Shown: piece after piece, positions 18,263 to 21,247 of the stretch
Layout: the number at the start of each line of letters is the position of its first letter
Numbering within the stretch: position 1 is the first letter of the stretch
NCBI GenBank assembly: GCA_034698045.1
Contig: JAQGAU010001128.1
Location: 1 to 21,247, forward strand
Length of the DNA: 21,247 nucleotides
From: Paramacrobiotus richtersi
Lineage: Eukaryota; Tardigrada; Eutardigrada; Parachela; Macrobiotidae
Reading direction: 5' to 3'
The notes under the pieces: model-generated
What the model saw: only the letters and a program-made list of their open reading frames with translations
Told to the model about the DNA's origin: nothing
Databases searched by the model: none
Translations under genes and position numbers: made by a program

Positions 18263-19524
18263 GCTATATAGTAAACGGCTGGAGCGTGCCATTTACTACT
18301 CAAAAAAAAATGACACAAAAATCGTGACCTTATGCGATAATGTTTTTAAATACTCCATTTGTACCGCAAGCGCACTACTGCCTATCGAACAGCAAGGTAC
18401 TGGGTGGGAAATATATGCATAGCGAGAATCTGGGTACGAGCGAGTAACAAAATCAAAAGTCCATTATAATTACAAAAACACATACTTAGTTTCGTAAAAT
18501 GATCATAATGATATGTATAGTCGGCACTAGTACAAAGGCAAAGCCGTCTCCAAAATCCAAATGAAGCAATCAGAAGGACCCCTACAAATGTATAGTCGGG
18601 GTTGGTGGGAACGGTGGAGATTAATCCCTTTCCACCGGACGGTGGGACAACTCTGCTATAAATCCTGTTATGACGCTGGGGCCTTTGAGTTTGCTACGTA
18701 TACTACACAGTGTACACTATGCAGAACACTAAATCAAATGGAACACCGAACATTAAAAATGATCAACCGGAACAAATCGCAAACTCCATTAGATTGAACT
18801 GAAGCGGAAAATCGGAGTCAGTTTAATTTAAGAAGGATTACGATCTGAATACAGATCCAAGAAACCCTTATGCGGCAGCCGAAGGTGTTTCTTGTCATAT
18901 CTAGTAGTATCTCGTATACCTAGCTTTAGTACAGGAATGCAAAGATCTGCTTTGGAGGGTGTAATAATGGAGGATGCAGCAGTTCCGTAAGCGATATATC
19001 TTCTACAGCGATGATGGGCAAAGGTTACTGCGTAACCTGCGTATTATTGACAGCGCTATAGCATACTGGCAGCAGTGGTTACGCCTCCAGCCTCTTTAGG
19101 CAGTGGTCAAGCATGAGAATTGCAGGCGCCCGATCAGCGGTATAAGAACCACTGCCGCCGGCATTTCAGTACGCATTTGCATTTAGATTCTCCAGCTGCC
19201 AATAATCAGGTAGTTTATCTACTCACTTGTTTGGTGGCAAATTGATGTTTTTGTTGCTGATAACGTACAGTTGTTTGTTTACCAACCGTCCCTCCCTTGC
19301 ACAAGATGTTTTTGTGTGGACGTTTTTCTCAGGTTTGCTCCCCTTCGGTGAGCTTGCCTGTTTTGTGTTGCATATTGGTATTTTTATGCCCATATTAAAT
19401 ACGCCGAACTGTGGTCGCTGTTGTTATGATAGTCTTGTATTCCGCGCACGCGAACAATAATGCTGTACTGTTCTTGCTTGAAAAAGGCATCCTTTACTGC
19501 GCTTCCGTCCCTATGATTAGGTAG
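18263..19524. other. No supportable gene; degenerate repeat blocks
   Basis: A plus frame at 18561-18797 (78 residues, real ATG, Trp-rich start) and one at 19227-19460 (77 residues, hydrophobic, non-ATG start) have no recognisable features. 18984-19030 and 19458-19515 resemble parts of 6880-6990. Otherwise I see nothing here. Confidence 0.4.
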
Positions 19525-19842
19525 TTACTTATTACGACGTACATTCCGGCTCACAAGCCTGTTTTCTTGCCCACGCAATAGTTCTGAAAAAATGGGAAAT
19601 CTAGAGCGGCCAATCGATTTGGACCGATAGAATCTCTTGTCTTCTCGTGCGGTTGTAACTGTGGTTATAAATCTACCACCTAAATGGGCAGAAGGACGCA
19701 GGGCAGAACTGGCTTCGCTGTAGTTGGTCTGGATTGCGCGATTAATAAACTGAAGAGACGGGCGTCTATGAGACTCGTTCCTTAGAGGGAAAGGGCGTCC
19801 GAGAAGCCCTTTTGTGTCAGTCTCGCTATGATTTCGGTCCAT
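19525..19842 (-). CDS. Possible basic 105-residue protein
   Basis: I do not recognise this. It is a single open frame with a true ATG, rich in Arg, Ser and Asn (start MDRNHSETDTKGLLGRPF, end VSRNVRRNK) and without membrane or signal segments. Its ATG faces the ATG of the 287-residue plus-strand gene 173 bases away, an arrangement consistent with a shared promoter. The length is only moderately above chance and no family motif is visible. It could be a first exon, a lineage-specific gene, or a chance frame. Confidence 0.33.
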   Translation of the reverse strand: MDRNHSETDTKGLLGRPFPLRNESHRRPSLQFINRAIQTNYSEASSALRPSAHLGGRFITTVTTAREDKRFYRSKSIGRSRFPIFSELLRGQENRLVSRNVRRNK

Positions 19843-20015
19843 TCCCTCCGGCTTGTTTAAGCTGATTTTTGTACCTTGATAGCTGTTAGTGGAGACGGAA
19901 TTGCTAACGTTTCAAGGCGAATGCTCAGTTTTTCCACATAAATAACTTCGTCATAGTGAATCTATAACAACGTAAGTCCACAGAATACCAAGTGCGAATA
20001 CTTTTCTTCCGTACA
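19843..20015. promoter_or_regulatory. Possible bidirectional promoter between divergent ATGs
   Basis: 173 bases separate the ATG at 19842 (minus) and the ATG at 20016 (plus). The stretch contains TTCCACATAAATAAC near 19935 and a donor-acceptor-like pair (AACGTAAGTCCACAG, about 19970-19983) that is too close to be a normal intron. Calling it a promoter is inference from the head-to-head layout only. Confidence 0.25.
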
Positions 20016-20879
20016 ATGGCTGAATTAAAGGCATCATACTTTTCACACGGAAAGCGCAATGATCGGCATTTGAATATTTCAAACACGGTTCTGATCAACA
20101 AAGGAGACGATGTATGGTATTTGGGATACGTGCAAAACGTTGACGGCGATAATCTTTTTGTGGATCTCAGCTGTGCCAAATTCCCGCCTTTCTGGATTCA
20201 CGCGAGCCAAGTGTGGATGCACCGGCGTTTCGTAAGAACGAAGAGCTGGCATACATGTGGCGCAACAGGAGACTTCCCAGTACCAGGCGAGTGTCATTGT
20301 CAGCTGCCGCAGGTGCAGGTAGCACTCCGGGACGAAGAGGGTGGACCCTACATATTTCGTTCGGCTGGATTTCTGGGGTACATGTGTGATACGATGTACA
20401 GCTTCGGCTATGTGCGCAGGAATCCAACTGATGCTGGAAGTTCCCACAAGGGCCAGTATGAACTTATACATCGTTGGCAATTGGTTGCCGCTCTGCCAGT
20501 CGATGAACCACCGTTGTCTGCAACAATTCGAAGAATGCCTTTAATTACCAAGCATGCCTTCGATCTCAGAAAAATTTACTGGGAAAAATCCGTTGACGAA
20601 CGGGAGATTCGTCGTGCTGTACGCAGAGCATATCGTTTACCTATTTCATTCGGTAATCGTGGAATCTTTGTAAGAATCGACAGCGGGCGTATCACATTCG
20701 TTGTTCTAAAGATTGACGAGCATCATTTACGGATTTGTTCGTCTAATAAAACGATTGTTGCGGCTGTCAAGGAAGAGCTTGTTGTTTGCAGTCCTTGTTC
20801 ACATATTTCTGAACGGATTGTTAGAGGTAAGATTGTGCGATCGACCACCTCGCGAGCTATATTATCCCGATGGCTGTGA
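20016..20879 (+). CDS. Single-exon protein with a Tudor-like N-terminal module, 287 residues
   Basis: This is the longest uninterrupted plus-strand frame. The frame opens at a GTG (19992), but a eukaryotic start should be the ATG at 20016. Residues 29-67 (GDDVWYLGYVQNVDGDNLF, then FPPFWIHASQVW) have the layout of a Tudor or Agenet-like barrel: entry Asp, WY.GYV, D-G-D turn, FVD, then WI..S.VW. The part after it (LRDEEGGPYIFRSAGFLGYM) and the His/Arg-rich C-terminal half (EKSVDEREIRRAVRRAYRL, then GIFVRIDSGRITFVVL) are not recognised. Cysteines cluster at about 84-97 (the region GATGDFPVPGECHC). There is no signal peptide or membrane segment. It could be intronless by retroposition, but no poly-A tract is visible. 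The Tudor idea rests on pattern only. That the gene is real is likely from its length and regular composition. Confidence 0.68.
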   Translation: MAELKASYFSHGKRNDRHLNISNTVLINKGDDVWYLGYVQNVDGDNLFVDLSCAKFPPFWIHASQVWMHRRFVRTKSWHTCGATGDFPVPGECHCQLPQVQVALRDEEGGPYIFRSAGFLGYMCDTMYSFGYVRRNPTDAGSSHKGQYELIHRWQLVAALPVDEPPLSATIRRMPLITKHAFDLRKIYWEKSVDEREIRRAVRRAYRLPISFGNRGIFVRIDSGRITFVVLKIDEHHLRICSSNKTIVAAVKEELVVCSPCSHISERIVRGKIVRSTTSRAILSRWL

Positions 20880-20934
20880 ATTTGTTCAGTCCAACTGAAA
20901 CAGTGGCTGTGTGGTTTCCGCCTTGCTTTGTTTC

Positions 20935-20965
20935 GGTCATACAACTACAGAAAAATTGTATGACC
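20935..20965. repeat. Perfect 10-bp stem-loop downstream of the Tudor-like gene
   Basis: GGTCATACAA (20935-20944), an 11-base loop, and TTGTATGACC (20956-20965), 56 bases after the stop codon. It would lie in the 3' untranslated region. The loop is A-rich. No AATAAA is visible next to it. Confidence 0.85.
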
Positions 20966-21119
20966 CTAATACATATATATAGCTTGTGATTGTCAAAACT
21001 TTATGTGGTTACCCATGGCCAGTTACTTCCTGTCATCGAGTTCTATTGTTTTAGTCTTCTTGGACTTTGGAGGCTATATACCGCTCTGGACTAAATTCAC
21101 TCATTTATTTGGGAAAAAG

Positions 21120-21156
21120 ATGGAAGAAGAGGCACCTGGAGAACTAAAAGGGAACG
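21120..21156 (+). CDS. Possible first coding exon running off the window
   Basis: ATG followed by MEEEAPGELKGN and a donor GTAGGT at 21157, the same donor hexamer used by other exons in this window. A TATATA-type box (GGCTATATACC, about 21072-21082) lies roughly 40 bases upstream of the ATG. The exon is 37 bases and ends in phase 1; the remainder would lie beyond the window. Short and therefore weak. Confidence 0.33.
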
Positions 21157-21194
21157 GTAGGTACGCGCAGCGGCACCGCTGCAGGAGTCCACAT

Positions 21195-21247
21195 ACCGTA
21201 TTTACTCAAATACCCGCCCAGGGCGCTTATTTTTTCAATCGCCTCCC
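21195..21247. mobile_element. Probable DNA-transposon or MITE terminus
   Basis: ACCGTATTTACTCAAATACC followed by CGCCCAGGGCGCTTATTTTTTC resembles terminal sequences of DNA-transposon families seen in many invertebrate genomes (ACCGTATTTACTCGAATA-type ends with a GCGCTTATTTTTTC block). The element would extend to the right, outside the window. The resemblance is from memory; family not assigned. Confidence 0.45.

Noticed and set aside
1..21247. tRNA, rRNA, CRISPR arrays, bacterial operons
   Set aside because: Nothing resembling tRNA arms, rRNA cores, regularly spaced repeats or Shine-Dalgarno-linked gene strings was seen.

Overview
This looks like a window from an animal nuclear genome, most likely a small invertebrate. 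A nematode of the Trichuris/Trichinella type is a guess, not a demonstration. The reasons are short exons joined by GT-AG introns, long AT-rich intronic and intergenic DNA, decayed transposon pieces, and protein families seen in animals (C2, Sec5-type IPT/TIG, thioredoxin-transmembrane, AMPK-beta-type glycogen-binding module). There is no operon of bacterial type, no rRNA, no tRNA that I can see, and no CRISPR array. Most simple open frames in this window are shadows. The real genes have to be assembled from exons by matching splice signals and reading phase.

Layout. 1-1863: no convincing gene. 1864-3066 (-): an unrecognised four- or five-exon gene. 3970-5876 (-): the best-supported gene, five exons, 467 residues. 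It has an MGN myristoylation-type start, an N-terminal C2 domain, a middle region I cannot assign, a Sec5-like IPT/TIG domain and a helical tail. 5877-8813: repeats, degenerate gene copies, a CpG-rich patch and a near-perfect hairpin. 8814-11489 (-): a six-exon gene for a small (222-residue) protein with an internal tandem repeat and a C-terminal AMPK-beta-like CBM48. 11704-12505 (-): exons of a TMX-type membrane thioredoxin directly upstream of it. The reading phase would also allow these two to be one fused transcript. 15117-16287 (-): three phase-compatible exons of an unrecognised gene, with a transposon-protein relic in one intron. 18100-18257: a frameshifted copy of the C2-TIG gene's TIG start. 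19525-19842 (-) and 20016-20879 (+): a head-to-head pair, a basic 105-residue ORF and a 287-residue Tudor-like protein. 21120-21156: a possible first exon that runs out of the window. 21195-end: a likely transposon terminus.

No common pathway links the genes. The themes are membrane-associated proteins (C2-TIG, TMX-like), a glycogen-binding-type module, and several pieces present twice in the window in the same orientation (4.57/18.12 kb, 6.48/15.15 kb, 6.88/18.98-19.5 kb, 7.37/13.86 kb). This pattern points to local duplication followed by decay. All exon boundaries are inferred from splice motifs and phase only, without transcript evidence.
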